A stretch of 64,000 nucleotides of DNA from Flavobacterium psychrophilum (GTDB taxonomy: Bacteria > Bacteroidota > Bacteroidia > Flavobacteriales > Flavobacteriaceae), in assembly GCA_945879625.1 (NCBI GenBank), contig CAMCVA010000012.1, positions 1 through 64,000 on the forward strand. The letters are read 5' to 3'. The notes beneath the pieces are model-generated. The model was given only the letters and a program-made list of their open reading frames with translations, did not search any database and was not told where the DNA came from. The position numbers and the translations under genes were made by a program. Shown here piece after piece: positions 8,418 to 18,200 of the stretch; the first letter of the stretch is position 1; the number at the start of each line of letters is the position of its first letter.

Positions 8418-10235
8418 CTAAAGCTCTCCTTTCTCGGCCAATTTGCGTTCTAATTCGGCTTGAAATTCTTCCATAACGGGTTTTACCGTGTTTTCGGGTA
8501 AGTCGGCGATGCGAATGTACATTAAGCCATCGATTGCGTTATTAAACAAAGGATCTACATTAAAGGCTACTACTTTTGCGTTTTGTTTGATGTATTTTTT
8601 AAGCAACACAGGCATCCGCAGCGCGCCCGGTTCAATTTCGTCAATGATTTTATCAAACTTATTTAAATCGGCTTCGGTTTCGTCAAAAATAAAATCTTTA
8701 TCGGCGTCTTTGAGTTTTATTTTAAAATCCTTTTTCGCGTGAATATACTGCGCAATATAGGGATCATAATAGTGAGACTTCATGAATTCAATCATGAGGG
8801 ATTTCGAAAAATCAGTAAACTGGTTGCTGATGCTCACCCCGCCAATTAAAAATTTATGTTCTGGAAAACGCAAGGTGAGGTGGACAATTCCTTTCCAAAG
8901 CAAGAAAAGTGGCATGGGCTTTTGTTGATATTCTTTGATGATAAATGCCCGCCCCATTTCGATTGATTTGCTCATCATATCATATAATTCGGGCTCAAAT
9001 CGAAATAATTCTTGCAAATAAAAACCTTTAATTCCGTGCTTTCTAAATATTTCAGCTCCCAATCCCATGCGGTAGGCGCCGGCAATTCTTTGGGCTTCAT
9101 CATCCCACAAAAACATGTGGTGGTAGTAGTTGTCAAATTTATCTAAATCGGTCGATTCGTTGGTGCCTTCGCCAATTTCCCGGAAGGTAATTTCCCGTAA
9201 ACGGCCAATTTCATGCATGATGTTTGGAATACTCTTGGCGGTTGTAAAAAACACTTCGTAGTTTTTACTGTGGGTGAGGCGACTGTTGCCTTCTTTGCGC
9301 AATGCCTCAACCTCCAGAATCATTTTTTCATTATTCGCCGGAGTAGTAATCGTTTTAGGACTTTTTGCTGTTTTGAATTGGTTTAAATTGGAGGCCGATA
9401 AAAAACTTGTTTCTTTCTCAAATGAATTGGCCAACATATAGGTTTTCTTCCGCAAAAATTCAGAATAATCCTCTATTGTAGCGTGTTCGTTTTGTTCGCT
9501 TACCGAAATGGGTTTTCCGATGCGTACTTTAATTATTCGGTCCTTTTGGGTGAGTAATTCCGAGGGCAATTTTGCCGTGCGCAACGTTCCACTAATTTTG
9601 GAAAGCAAATAGAACATCCAGCTGTTTTTGGCGTGAAAATAGATGGGAACAACAGGTACCTGTGCTTTGCGAATCACCTTGATCGCGCCTTCTTCCCAGT
9701 GTTTGTCTACTACTAATTTGCCGGCCTTATAGGTGGAGACTTCTCCTGCAGGGAACATGCCCAAAGGCTTCCCGTCGCTTAAATGCCGCAACGTTTCTTT
9801 GATGCCAATTACGCTTGATTTTGCGCCTTTGTGATTTTCAAAGGGATTTACCGGCATGATGTACTTTTTGAGCGGATCAATTCGGTGCAATAAAAAGTTG
9901 GCAATAATCTTAAAATTAGGCTCGTGCTCAAGCATTAATTTTAACAATAGAATTCCGTCGATTCCACCCAATGGATGATTGGAAATTGTAATGTAGGCGC
10001 CGTCTTTAGGTAATCGCTTTAAATCGGCTTCGGGTATTTCAAATTTAATTTGGAACTCATCCAAGACCGAATTTAAAAAATCTAGATCTTTTAGGTGTTT
10101 GTTGCGGTCGTATATTTTGTTTAAGGTCGAGATCTTTAGCACCTTGGTAAGCAGCCAACCGGAAAAGGTGCCTAATACGCCATATTTGTCGGTGTTTATT
10201 GCTTTGGCAACTTCTTTTGCGGTAACTAAACCCAT
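8418..10235 (-). CDS. olsF: Bifunctional acyltransferase, OlsF-like (ornithine/amino-acid lipid synthesis)
   Basis: Two joined domains. Residues about 60-290 form a lysophospholipid acyltransferase (PlsC-like) domain: SNHPLGGIDG holds the active-site His and Asp, spaced HX5D rather than the classical HX4D, then MFPAGEVST and VPVVPIYFHA. Residues about 330-590 form an N-acyltransferase of the GNAT/haemolysin-related type with VFFTTAKSIPN, LREITFREIGEGT and the EMGRAFI stretch. OlsF of F. johnsoniae and Serratia has this order and makes ornithine lipids, the C-terminal half N-acylating and the N-terminal half O-acylating. The amino-acid substrate here is unproven; glycine lipids are an alternative. 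The start is placed at the ATG giving MGLVTAKEV, because an upstream ATG at 10271 lies outside the likely transcript (a -10 motif sits at 10260-10267). Confidence 0.72.
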   Translation of the reverse strand: MGLVTAKEVAKAINTDKYGVLGTFSGWLLTKVLKISTLNKIYDRNKHLKDLDFLNSVLDEFQIKFEIPEADLKRLPKDGAYITISNHPLGGIDGILLLKLMLEHEPNFKIIANFLLHRIDPLKKYIMPVNPFENHKGAKSSVIGIKETLRHLSDGKPLGMFPAGEVSTYKAGKLVVDKHWEEGAIKVIRKAQVPVVPIYFHAKNSWMFYLLSKISGTLRTAKLPSELLTQKDRIIKVRIGKPISVSEQNEHATIEDYSEFLRKKTYMLANSFEKETSFLSASNLNQFKTAKSPKTITTPANNEKMILEVEALRKEGNSRLTHSKNYEVFFTTAKSIPNIMHEIGRLREITFREIGEGTNESTDLDKFDNYYHHMFLWDDEAQRIAGAYRMGLGAEIFRKHGIKGFYLQELFRFEPELYDMMSKSIEMGRAFIIKEYQQKPMPLFLLWKGIVHLTLRFPEHKFLIGGVSISNQFTDFSKSLMIEFMKSHYYDPYIAQYIHAKKDFKIKLKDADKDFIFDETEADLNKFDKIIDEIEPGALRMPVLLKKYIKQNAKVVAFNVDPLFNNAIDGLMYIRIADLPENTVKPVMEEFQAELERKLAEKGEL

Positions 10236-10259
10236 TAATTTTTGATTTTTGAAGTGAAA

Positions 10260-10267
10260 CAAAGATA
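10260..10267 (-). promoter_or_regulatory. Candidate -10 element for the OlsF-like gene
   Basis: CAAAGATA on the plus strand reads TATCTTTG on the minus strand, a match to TAnnTTTG, 25 bases before the chosen start. No -33 TTG at standard distance. Confidence 0.5.
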
Positions 10268-10320
10268 ACAAAAAACTCCAATTTTATTTTTTTTTCTAGA
10301 TCAGCCCACTTCTTTTTTAC

Positions 10321-10328
10321 TACTTTTG
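10321..10328 (+). promoter_or_regulatory. Candidate -10 element for xth
   Basis: TACTTTTG matches TAnnTTTG and lies 25 bases before the xth ATG at 10353; it overlaps the upstream in-frame ATG at 10326, arguing against that earlier start. Confidence 0.45.
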
Positions 10329-10352
10329 AAAGGCTTAAATTTTATTTACGGG

Positions 10353-11114
10353 ATGAAGATTATTTCTTACAACGTTAACGGTATACGCGCTGCTATTTCG
10401 AAAGGATTTTTGGACTGGTTGCAACAAGCCAACCCCGATGTAATCTGCTTACAAGAAATAAAAGCCACTCCCGATCAAATTCCAACTATAGACATTGAAC
10501 TGGCGGGTTATCCATACCATTATTGGTTTCCAGCCGAAAAAAAGGGCTACAGCGGTGTGGCCATTTTATCAAAAGTAAAACCCAACAACGTGGTGTTTGG
10601 TACTGGAATTGCCCACATGGATTTTGAAGGAAGAAATTTGCGGCTAGATTTTGACGACATTTCGGTGATGAGTTTGTATCTGCCTTCGGGCACCAACAGC
10701 GACCGTTTGGGGCATAAGTTTATGTACATGGATGATTTTCAGCAGTATATTAACACCCTCAAACAAGAAATTCCCAATTTGATTATTTGTGGCGATTACA
10801 ACATCTGCCACGAAGCCATAGACATACATGATCCGCTGCGCAACAAAACTGTTTCTGGTTTCTTGCCCGAAGAACGCGCCTGGTTGGATGCGTTTTTAAA
10901 AAATGGATTTGTAGATAGTTTTAGAGCCCTAAACAAAGAACCGCACAACTATACTTGGTGGAGTTATCGGGCAGGAGCACGAGCCAACAACAAAGGCTGG
11001 CGTATCGATTATTGCTTAGTGAGTGAAACCTTGAAAGACCGAATAAAAAGAGCCGTTATCTTGGCTGAAGCCAAACATTCTGATCATTGTCCAACGGTAG
11101 TAGAAATTGAATAA
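10353..11114 (+). CDS. xth: Exodeoxyribonuclease III
   Basis: A 253-residue Mg-dependent AP endonuclease and 3'-5' exonuclease of the XthA family, acting in base-excision repair. All family motifs are present in order: MKIISYNVNGIRAA at the start, VICLQEIKA (metal-binding Glu), SLYLPSGTN, ICGDYNICHEAIDIHDP (catalytic Asp and Asn), WRIDYCLVSE and the terminal KHSDHCPTVVEI with the catalytic His. The in-frame ATG nine codons upstream is rejected because it falls on the -10 motif and because the family begins at MKI. The next gene, an OmpA lipoprotein, follows after 17 bases. Confidence 0.94.
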   Translation: MKIISYNVNGIRAAISKGFLDWLQQANPDVICLQEIKATPDQIPTIDIELAGYPYHYWFPAEKKGYSGVAILSKVKPNNVVFGTGIAHMDFEGRNLRLDFDDISVMSLYLPSGTNSDRLGHKFMYMDDFQQYINTLKQEIPNLIICGDYNICHEAIDIHDPLRNKTVSGFLPEERAWLDAFLKNGFVDSFRALNKEPHNYTWWSYRAGARANNKGWRIDYCLVSETLKDRIKRAVILAEAKHSDHCPTVVEIE

Positions 11115-11131
11115 ACCCTAAATTGTAACAT

Positions 11132-12091
11132 ATGAAACGTAAAATCACCTTAGCCTTCTTAGTATTAGCGGTAACCAGCTCGTGTGTGTCCAAAAAATTG
11201 TACACCGATTTAGAAAATAAGTTTGCCGACTTAAAGAAAGAAAATCGACAGTTGCAAGACGACAACGAAGCGTGTGCCAAAGCCAAAAACCAATTGGATT
11301 TAGATTTGGCTGCCTTGAAAACCGAGCACGAAAAAATAAAATCAGAACGCGATAAGTACTTGGCTGATTTTACCGCCACCGATAAAAGCTTAAAAACCCT
11401 ACAAGCCTCGTATGCCGCTTTAGAAAAAAACAGCGACGAAGCCCTACAAAGTAATATGGCCAAAAACCGCGAATTATTGGCACAATTAGAAGCCAAAGGA
11501 AAAGCTTTGGCTGCAGAGCAAGAGCGTTTGGATAAACTAAAAAATGATCTGCAAGAAAGCTCCAAGCGATTGGCCGAATTAGAAGGCATGATGGCTGCTA
11601 AAGATGCGGCCATGAAAAAATTAAAAGAAACCTTGTCTAAAGCTTTGCGCGGATTTGAAGGCAAAGGACTTACCGTTCAAGAGAAAAACGGAAAAGTCTA
11701 TGTTTCCATGGAAAACAAATTGCTGTTTGGCTCAGGAAGTTGGGCAGTGGGCGCCGAAGGGAAAAATGCAGTGGTAGAAGTGGGCAAAGTATTGGCGGCC
11801 AATCCAGACATTTCTGTATTAATTGAAGGCCATACCGATAACGATGCCTATGCCGGCTCGGGAGCAATAACCGACAACTGGGATTTGTCTACCAAAAGAG
11901 CTACCGCCATTGTGTCTATTTTGTCTGAGAACAAAGGCATTAATCGCCTGAATCTTACTGCCGCAGGACGAAGCGAATATGCGCCTTTAGTGACCAACGA
12001 CAGCCCTGAGAACAAAGCTAAGAATCGACGTATCGAGATTATCTTAACACCCAAATTGGACGAAATTTCGAAGATGCTCAACGAATTGTAA
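11132..12091 (+). CDS. OmpA-family lipoprotein with coiled coil
   Basis: A 319-residue envelope protein. The signal peptide ends in a lipobox-like TSSC (Cys18), so it is likely lipid-anchored. Residues about 25-175 are rich in Lys, Glu, Ala and Leu with heptad-like spacing, predicting a long coiled coil. Residues about 195-310 form an OmpA/MotB peptidoglycan-binding domain: VLIEGHTDND, DLSTKRATAIVSIL, AAGRSEYAPL and NKAKNRRIEIIL. The likely role is to tie the outer membrane to peptidoglycan. It follows xth by 17 bases and is closed by a terminator at 12113. Confidence 0.9.
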   Translation: MKRKITLAFLVLAVTSSCVSKKLYTDLENKFADLKKENRQLQDDNEACAKAKNQLDLDLAALKTEHEKIKSERDKYLADFTATDKSLKTLQASYAALEKNSDEALQSNMAKNRELLAQLEAKGKALAAEQERLDKLKNDLQESSKRLAELEGMMAAKDAAMKKLKETLSKALRGFEGKGLTVQEKNGKVYVSMENKLLFGSGSWAVGAEGKNAVVEVGKVLAANPDISVLIEGHTDNDAYAGSGAITDNWDLSTKRATAIVSILSENKGINRLNLTAAGRSEYAPLVTNDSPENKAKNRRIEIILTPKLDEISKMLNEL

Positions 12092-12112
12092 AGTAGAATT
12101 CTTGAAAATAAT

Positions 12113-12142
12113 AAAAGGGTAAGACGCAAATCTTACCCTTTT
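12113..12142 (+). terminator. Terminator of the xth-ompA-like unit
   Basis: A perfect 12-base stem AAAAGGGTAAGA/TCTTACCCTTTT (12113-12124 and 12131-12142) with loop CGCAAA, followed by T residues. Confidence 0.88.
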
Positions 12143-12151
12143 TTGATAAAA

Positions 12152-12179
12152 AAAAGGAGCTGTATCTACAGCTCCTTTT
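12152..12179 (-). terminator. Terminator of the TonB-dependent receptor gene
   Basis: A 13-base stem AAAAGGAGCTGTA/TACAGCTCCTTTT with a 2-base gap between the arms. Read on the minus strand it is followed by a run of T, 20 bases after the receptor stop. It stands back to back with the plus-strand terminator at 12113, insulating the two convergent units. Confidence 0.87.
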
Positions 12180-12198
12180 GTATTTTATAATCGAATGA

Positions 12199-15108
12199 TT
12201 AGAAGTTGTAGGTTGCAGACAAGGAGAATGTTCTTCCGTATTTGGTAGACCAAACTAAATCATCTTTTGCTGCGTTGTAGGAGTTGTTTGCATTAAACAA
12301 CAACTTCTCGAAATCTGAATCCAAGATGGTGTCGTAGTTTTGACTGTTGCGCGTGCGTGTATCGTTGTTGCGGTAGAAAATCTGATCTTGAGCCAACAAG
12401 TTTTGCACGTTTAGTTTTACTTCAAATTTATTATCCATAAAGCTTTTAGCAATTTGCAAATCGATTAAGGTTCTTGATTTTTCCCAAAGCGTTGGCTCAC
12501 CAGCACCTGATGGACCCGTTGGCACACCCACAATCGCAATACGATTACCCACACGATTCAACGAGGTAGAGGCGCTCCAACCGTTGTTCATGTATTGTAA
12601 ACCTGCGTTCAATACATAGGGCGATTGTCCTTGCATCGGGCGGTATTTTTCAGATTCTGCTAATCCTGGCTCAGTTCCTACTTTTACTTCAGAGTAAATT
12701 AAGGCTAAGTTAGAAAACAAGGTAAAGTTGTCTAGCGACGAACCGGCTTCTTTGCCCATTAGGCTGCTAAGCAAGGTTCTGAACTCGATTTCAAATCCGG
12801 AGTTTTTGGCCGAAGGCGCATTCCAATAGTAAACTTCTCTCGGATTTGGGGAAGCTTTAATCTCAATCGGGTTTTCAAATTCTTTGGTAAATACACTAAA
12901 CGAGAACAATTGTCCTTTTCCGGGATATACTTCATAACGAAGGTCAAAGTTTTTGATTGTGGCAATTTTAAGGTCTATGTTTCCTTGGGTATTAAATTGC
13001 GTTTGGAAATCGTAGAATTTAAACGGCGCCAATTCTCTAAACTCCGGACGATTCAAGGTTTTGGAGTAACTAATACGGAAGTTTTTCTTGGCGTTAATGG
13101 CATAAATCACGTTTAACGACGGCAATACATCTTGTTGCGTATTGTTGAGGTTGATAGGCCCGGCATCATCTTCACTGGTTAAGGTTTGCGTATAGTTTTC
13201 TACACGTACTCCCCACACTAAACGCCATTTATTGAAGATGTTGTCCACCATTACATAGCCCGCATTCAATTTGGAGGAAGCCTCGTAATGATCTTTTGGC
13301 TTTGTAATGTCAAGCATACTAAATCCATTTGAGCCGTTGCCTAAAGCGCCCATGTTTTCTGCGTTAAAGATATCGCTGTCTGGCAAAAGCAACAATTGTG
13401 AATCAAAGTTATTCATTGTTACATAACCCAAGAATTTAGCATCAAAGGTTCTGTTTCTGTTTTGCATCGAAACTCCTGATTTAATTTCGGCGCTTACGTT
13501 ATCGGTAAAGGTGAATTTTTTAGAAAGGTCAACTTTAGCGAAGGTAATTTGCTCGTCGTTTTCTGAATAAAAGATGTTTCCCCCAGATTGAAAGTTTACT
13601 GCTTGTGTAACTTGTGCTACGTAATCAGGCGTTCCATAAGACAAGTAAGAGTTTCTACGTAAATTAGGAATAGAACGAGAAACCGAACTAATCGATCCGT
13701 TCCAGTTGATTTTTATTTTGCTTTTGGAAAAATAATGATCGCCGTTTAATTGGCTGGACATGATTTTATTGCTGGTAAACCAACGCGCATTATTAATAAA
13801 ATCAAAGAATGGAGGTTCTTGATCTAATCCGGATTGACCAGTACGAATAATTACTTTATCTTCAGAGTTGACACTGTAAATGTTCTTGAGGCTGATTGAG
13901 TTGTTGTTGTTTATTTTGAATGAAAAATTAGCCAATGCTCCAGCCAAAACTTGTTCGCTGTAGTTCTTGTCTAAGAAATCTTCTGTTTTGATGTTGGGTT
14001 CTCCCACAACACCCGATTCACTGTAATTTCTACGAATGGTTTCTTGAAACAAGTTTGTTTTGTTGTAGGTCAAGGAAATTAAAGCACCCAATGATTTTTC
14101 ACCAATAGAAAATTGTCTTCCTAAGGTGTATTGCAAGCTCATATTAGGCGTAAAAGTTTTGTCAAACAAATTCCAATCTCCTTGTGTGGCCGTAGCATAG
14201 GCTTGCGCAAAAGATACGTTGTTAGGATCGTTCGGGTTGTTGGCCGCTAAGTTTGAAGGAATTGGGAACAAATCTCTAGAGCCATCATCCATCCCTAAAT
14301 CGTCTAATTTTCCGCCCACATACGAAACTTGTTTTTGTCCGGTAGTTACGGTGTTGTACCCGGTTCCGATGCTAAAGGCTTGGAAGTTTTTGTCTGGTAC
14401 ACTTTTGGTTGTAATCTGCACAACGCCTCCAGCAAATTCTCCAGGTAAATCGGGTGTAGCGGTTTTGCTAATGATTAAATTATCAATCATATTAGACGGG
14501 AAAATGTCAAATGAAAATGCTTTTCTATCTGGCTCCGAGCTAGGCAAAGGAGAGCCGTTAATGAAAGCGGTATTGTAGCGGTCATTTAATCCGCGGATGA
14601 TCACAAATTTATTGTCTTGGATACTAGCTCCAGAAATACGTTTGATTACGTCAGAGGTGCTTTTATCTGGTGTTCTCTTGATGGTTTCAGCAGAAATACC
14701 ATCGGATACACTGATGCTGTTTTTTTGCGCAATCAATAACGATTTTACCGATTCGGTTTTGGCTTTGGTACGGGTAATCACTACCTCGTTCAGCATATTT
14801 TTTTGCTCGCCCAATGCAGGGCTAAGTTCTGTAATTTCTTTTTCTTTGATAATTACTTCCGAAACTATTTTGGAAGCATATCCCATCGAGGAAAATTCAA
14901 CTTCATAGGTTCCTGCAGGAATAGTTCGAAAAATGTAATTTCCATCCATGTCGGTAGAAAGTGCATACTTGGTGTTTTTAACCACTACGTTGATGCCTGG
15001 AACGGGTTTTCCGTTTGATTCATCTAAAACTGTTCCTTTTAAGCCTCCTGTTTGACTAAGCAAAATAGGGCTTACCAGTAAAAAAATCCATTGTAAAAGT
15101 GTTTTCAT
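12199..15108 (-). CDS. TonB-dependent receptor with carboxypeptidase-regulatory-like domain
   Basis: A 969-residue outer-membrane receptor. A signal peptide (about 1-19) is followed by a carboxypeptidase-regulatory-like domain (about 22-100: GLKGTVLDESNGKPVPGINV), a plug (about 115-235: SVSDGISAETIKRTPDKSTS, IIRGLNDRYNTAFING, DLPGEFAGGVVQI) and a 22-strand-type barrel ending in FSLSATYNF with terminal Phe, the usual BAM signal. The substrate is unknown. The upstream gene on the same strand encodes a very large T9SS surface protein, with a terminator and a candidate -10 between them, so the two are neighbours but probably separate transcripts. Confidence 0.92.
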   Translation of the reverse strand: MKTLLQWIFLLVSPILLSQTGGLKGTVLDESNGKPVPGINVVVKNTKYALSTDMDGNYIFRTIPAGTYEVEFSSMGYASKIVSEVIIKEKEITELSPALGEQKNMLNEVVITRTKAKTESVKSLLIAQKNSISVSDGISAETIKRTPDKSTSDVIKRISGASIQDNKFVIIRGLNDRYNTAFINGSPLPSSEPDRKAFSFDIFPSNMIDNLIISKTATPDLPGEFAGGVVQITTKSVPDKNFQAFSIGTGYNTVTTGQKQVSYVGGKLDDLGMDDGSRDLFPIPSNLAANNPNDPNNVSFAQAYATATQGDWNLFDKTFTPNMSLQYTLGRQFSIGEKSLGALISLTYNKTNLFQETIRRNYSESGVVGEPNIKTEDFLDKNYSEQVLAGALANFSFKINNNNSISLKNIYSVNSEDKVIIRTGQSGLDQEPPFFDFINNARWFTSNKIMSSQLNGDHYFSKSKIKINWNGSISSVSRSIPNLRRNSYLSYGTPDYVAQVTQAVNFQSGGNIFYSENDEQITFAKVDLSKKFTFTDNVSAEIKSGVSMQNRNRTFDAKFLGYVTMNNFDSQLLLLPDSDIFNAENMGALGNGSNGFSMLDITKPKDHYEASSKLNAGYVMVDNIFNKWRLVWGVRVENYTQTLTSEDDAGPINLNNTQQDVLPSLNVIYAINAKKNFRISYSKTLNRPEFRELAPFKFYDFQTQFNTQGNIDLKIATIKNFDLRYEVYPGKGQLFSFSVFTKEFENPIEIKASPNPREVYYWNAPSAKNSGFEIEFRTLLSSLMGKEAGSSLDNFTLFSNLALIYSEVKVGTEPGLAESEKYRPMQGQSPYVLNAGLQYMNNGWSASTSLNRVGNRIAIVGVPTGPSGAGEPTLWEKSRTLIDLQIAKSFMDNKFEVKLNVQNLLAQDQIFYRNNDTRTRNSQNYDTILDSDFEKLLFNANNSYNAAKDDLVWSTKYGRTFSLSATYNF

Positions 15109-15139
15109 TTTATGTTCCTTAAGGGTTGAAAATTCCTTG

Positions 15140-15147
15140 CAAAATTA
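15140..15147 (-). promoter_or_regulatory. Candidate -10 element of the receptor gene
   Basis: On the minus strand the site reads TAATTTTG (TAnnTTTG), 31 bases before the receptor start and downstream of the terminator at 15211. No clear -33 TTG. Confidence 0.45.
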
Positions 15148-15210
15148 CCGCCATACCCAGCTTTCTATATTACGGTTATGTAAAGAAACTGTTACTAAAT
15201 ACCTATAAAA

Positions 15211-15232
15211 AAAGGCGCCCTAAGGCGCCTTT
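15211..15232 (-). terminator. Terminator of the 1773-residue T9SS protein gene
   Basis: A perfect 9-base stem AAAGGCGCC/GGCGCCTTT with a 4-base loop. On the minus strand it is followed by seven T residues, 20 bases past the stop codon. Confidence 0.9.
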
Positions 15233-15252
15233 AATTTGTTTAAGAAGTTCGA

Positions 15253-18200
15253 TTATTGTTTGATCATCTTTTTCACTACAACTTCGTTGGTAGCTTCGTT
15301 GGTGATTTTCACAATGTAAAGTCCTTTTTTCAATTCAGATACTGATTCAGAAACAGTGTTTTCTCCTTCGGCTAAATTGATTTGTTTGCTAAGCAACAAG
15401 TTCCCTTCAAAAGTATATACCTGCATTTGAGCAGCCGTAGCTTTAGAAGACTGCATTTCTAGTGTAAAGGCATCAACCACAGGGTTAGGATACACTTCAG
15501 ACACATTAGAGATTTTAGCAGTAGTATCGTTTTCACCTGTAGCACAAGGTACATTAGTAAGTGATATGTATTTATCAGCACCTGCTACACCACATTCAGA
15601 AATAGCTTTCACTCGCAAAAGTGTGCTTGGTACCGTTACCGCAGCAAAAGAAACAACTACTGTGTTGGTTCCTTGACCGCTTACAATTACAGCACCGTTG
15701 GCCACGGTCCATACATAAGATGAAGCACCTACCATATCAGCTACAGAGAACGTCACGTTTGTACTAGTACAAAATGTTGTTCCACCGTTCACAGCAGGAA
15801 TAGTTGGTGATGCAGGGTTTAAGGTTAATGTTTTAGCAGTAGCGCTCAAACCAACTCCATTTTTGCTGTAGATTACAATAGTTTTCACAGCCAAAGTTGA
15901 GAAGTTAGCAGGTAAAGCTACAGAGAAAGTCAAGTCGCTTGTTTCTAAAACATTTGATGCATTAGAAGTATTGCTGGCAGAAGTAACAATACTTCCTACC
16001 GGAGCAGTGATTTGGTAGGCAGAAGTATTAACTGCAGGAGTCATCGTGTAGTTGTATGTATTCTCACCACAAATTGCACCAATTTGACCTGTAACCGTTA
16101 CAACTGTTGAAGGCAATACACGCGTTAAAGCAAGTGTTTTAGCAACTGATTCACCTACACCATTTGCACCTTTTACAGTGATTGGCAAGGCCACACCCGC
16201 ATTTCCAGCAGGAACATCAGCAAAGTTTACTTGGATGATACGATCGTTAGCACCACCACCTACTTGGTTCACACCAGCTGGCAATGTCCAGTTGTAAGAC
16301 GACGCCGTAGTAACAGCAGAAGCTGTAAGGGTTAATGTAGTTGAAGTACCAATTAACAAACCAGCAGCAGTAATCGCTGTTGTAGGCGTAGCCGATGCAG
16401 GATTAGTTAAGGTTAACGTGATAGGAGCTGTTGGTACAGCTCTAGTTAACGCTAGGGTTTTCAAAGCTGAAGTACCTATTCCGTTTGCCGCAGCAACACC
16501 AATAGTTAAAGCAACACCTGAATTTCCAGCAGGAACGTCAGCAAAGTTTACTTGGATGATTCTATCGTTAGCACCACCACCTACTTGGTTTACACCAGCT
16601 GGCAATGTCCATACATAATTAGCAGCAGTTGCTACAGCAGTTGAAGTTAAGGTTAATGTAGTTGACGTTCCAATAAATGGACTCACGGCAGTGATGGCAG
16701 TGGTTGGCGTTGCAGACGCAGCGTTAGTCATAGAAAGTACAAGCGGAGCAGTTGGTAACGCTCTCAATAAAGAAAGAGTTTTAGCTGTTGTAGAAGCACC
16801 TACACCATTTGTTGAACTTACACCAATTACAACTGCAGTAATCTCAGCAGCAGGCAATCCAGCAAAGTTTACTTGAATGATTCTTGAGTTTCCACCACCA
16901 ACTTGGTTTACACCAGCAGGCAAGTTCCAGTTATACCCTGTAGCTGTAGTTACATTTCCAGCAGTAAGGGTTAAAGCTGTTGTAGTTCCTACATAGGCAC
17001 TGATGTTAGTGATGGCAGTAGTAGTTACACCATTAGTTAAAGACAAAAGAACTGGTGCAGTAGGCAACGCTTTAGTTAAAGCAGCTGTACGAGCAGCGCT
17101 TGAACAACCGTTAGCATTTACCGAACGCACAGCTAAGTTCCCAATAGAACCAGCTCCAGGAGCAACGTTCAAGAAGTTTACCACAATTGAAGTTGTTCCT
17201 TGACCAGACAAAATGTTCACTCCAGCAGGAGCAGTCCATGTGTAAGACACAGCACCGGCTACATCAGCAATAAGGTAGGTTGCAGTAGTTGAGGTTCCAA
17301 CTAACACACCTTGAGCAGTAGTTCCGATGATCGCACCTGGTGTAGTAGCTAATGCATTTACATTAACTACAAGAGCAGTACGTAAACTTTCAATTCCATT
17401 ACGAACTTGAGATACATAATATGTTTTTGTTCCAACTACAGTTGTAGCAGGAGTTGGCGCAGTAGCTGAAGCAGTTCCGCCTGTTGCTACAGTGTACCAT
17501 TTTAATGAAGTACCACCCAATAAAGTAGCTGTTAATGGAGAAGCCACTTGTGTGTAACATAAGTTAACTGGAGAAGCTACTTCTGGAGCAACCAAAGCAG
17601 TTGCAGCACCAAGTGCAGTTTCAGTAAAGTTAGCCGAGTTCAATAAGATAGAACCAGTTGCTGGTCGGTAATCTAATCCAGTGTAGATAGCAGCTGAAGT
17701 ACTGTTGTAAGGATTAGTTAATAATCCAGCGTTTGTAGTGGCAGTAGTGTTATTGCTTGCAGCATACCAAGTAGCGATAGCAAATGAAGCATTGTTACCA
17801 GATGTATTTACTTGGAAAACTTTTGCTGTATTTACTGTACCAGCAATTACGTTGTCTCTAAATTGTAAAGTTCCGTTTAATGCATTTGTTTCAGTAGTTA
17901 TACCGTCTACGTGTACACCTTCGTTGAAGTCCATGAACACAGAGTTGTAAATTTTCAACTGAGAATTTCTACGGATACGCGCTCCTCTTTTGTACCCGGA
18001 AGCCAAAGTTCCACCATTAGGCAAACCTAAACGGAAGTTTGGTCCTACCAAAGTCATGTTAGAGAAAATAGCAGCAGTATATGGAGAAACTGAAGTACTT
18101 GACGCATTGTTGTCTGATTCAAAACCTTCAGAAGTAGAAACAGCAGGCGCATCAGAAACTTGTGGGTCTCTTACAGCTAAACCAAATTGTACGTTTCCGT

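Noticed and set aside
11056..11664. 202-codon minus-strand open frame across the xth end and the OmpA-like gene
   Set aside because: Ser/Phe/Leu-rich composition is the shadow of the Lys/Glu/Ala coiled coil on the other strand.
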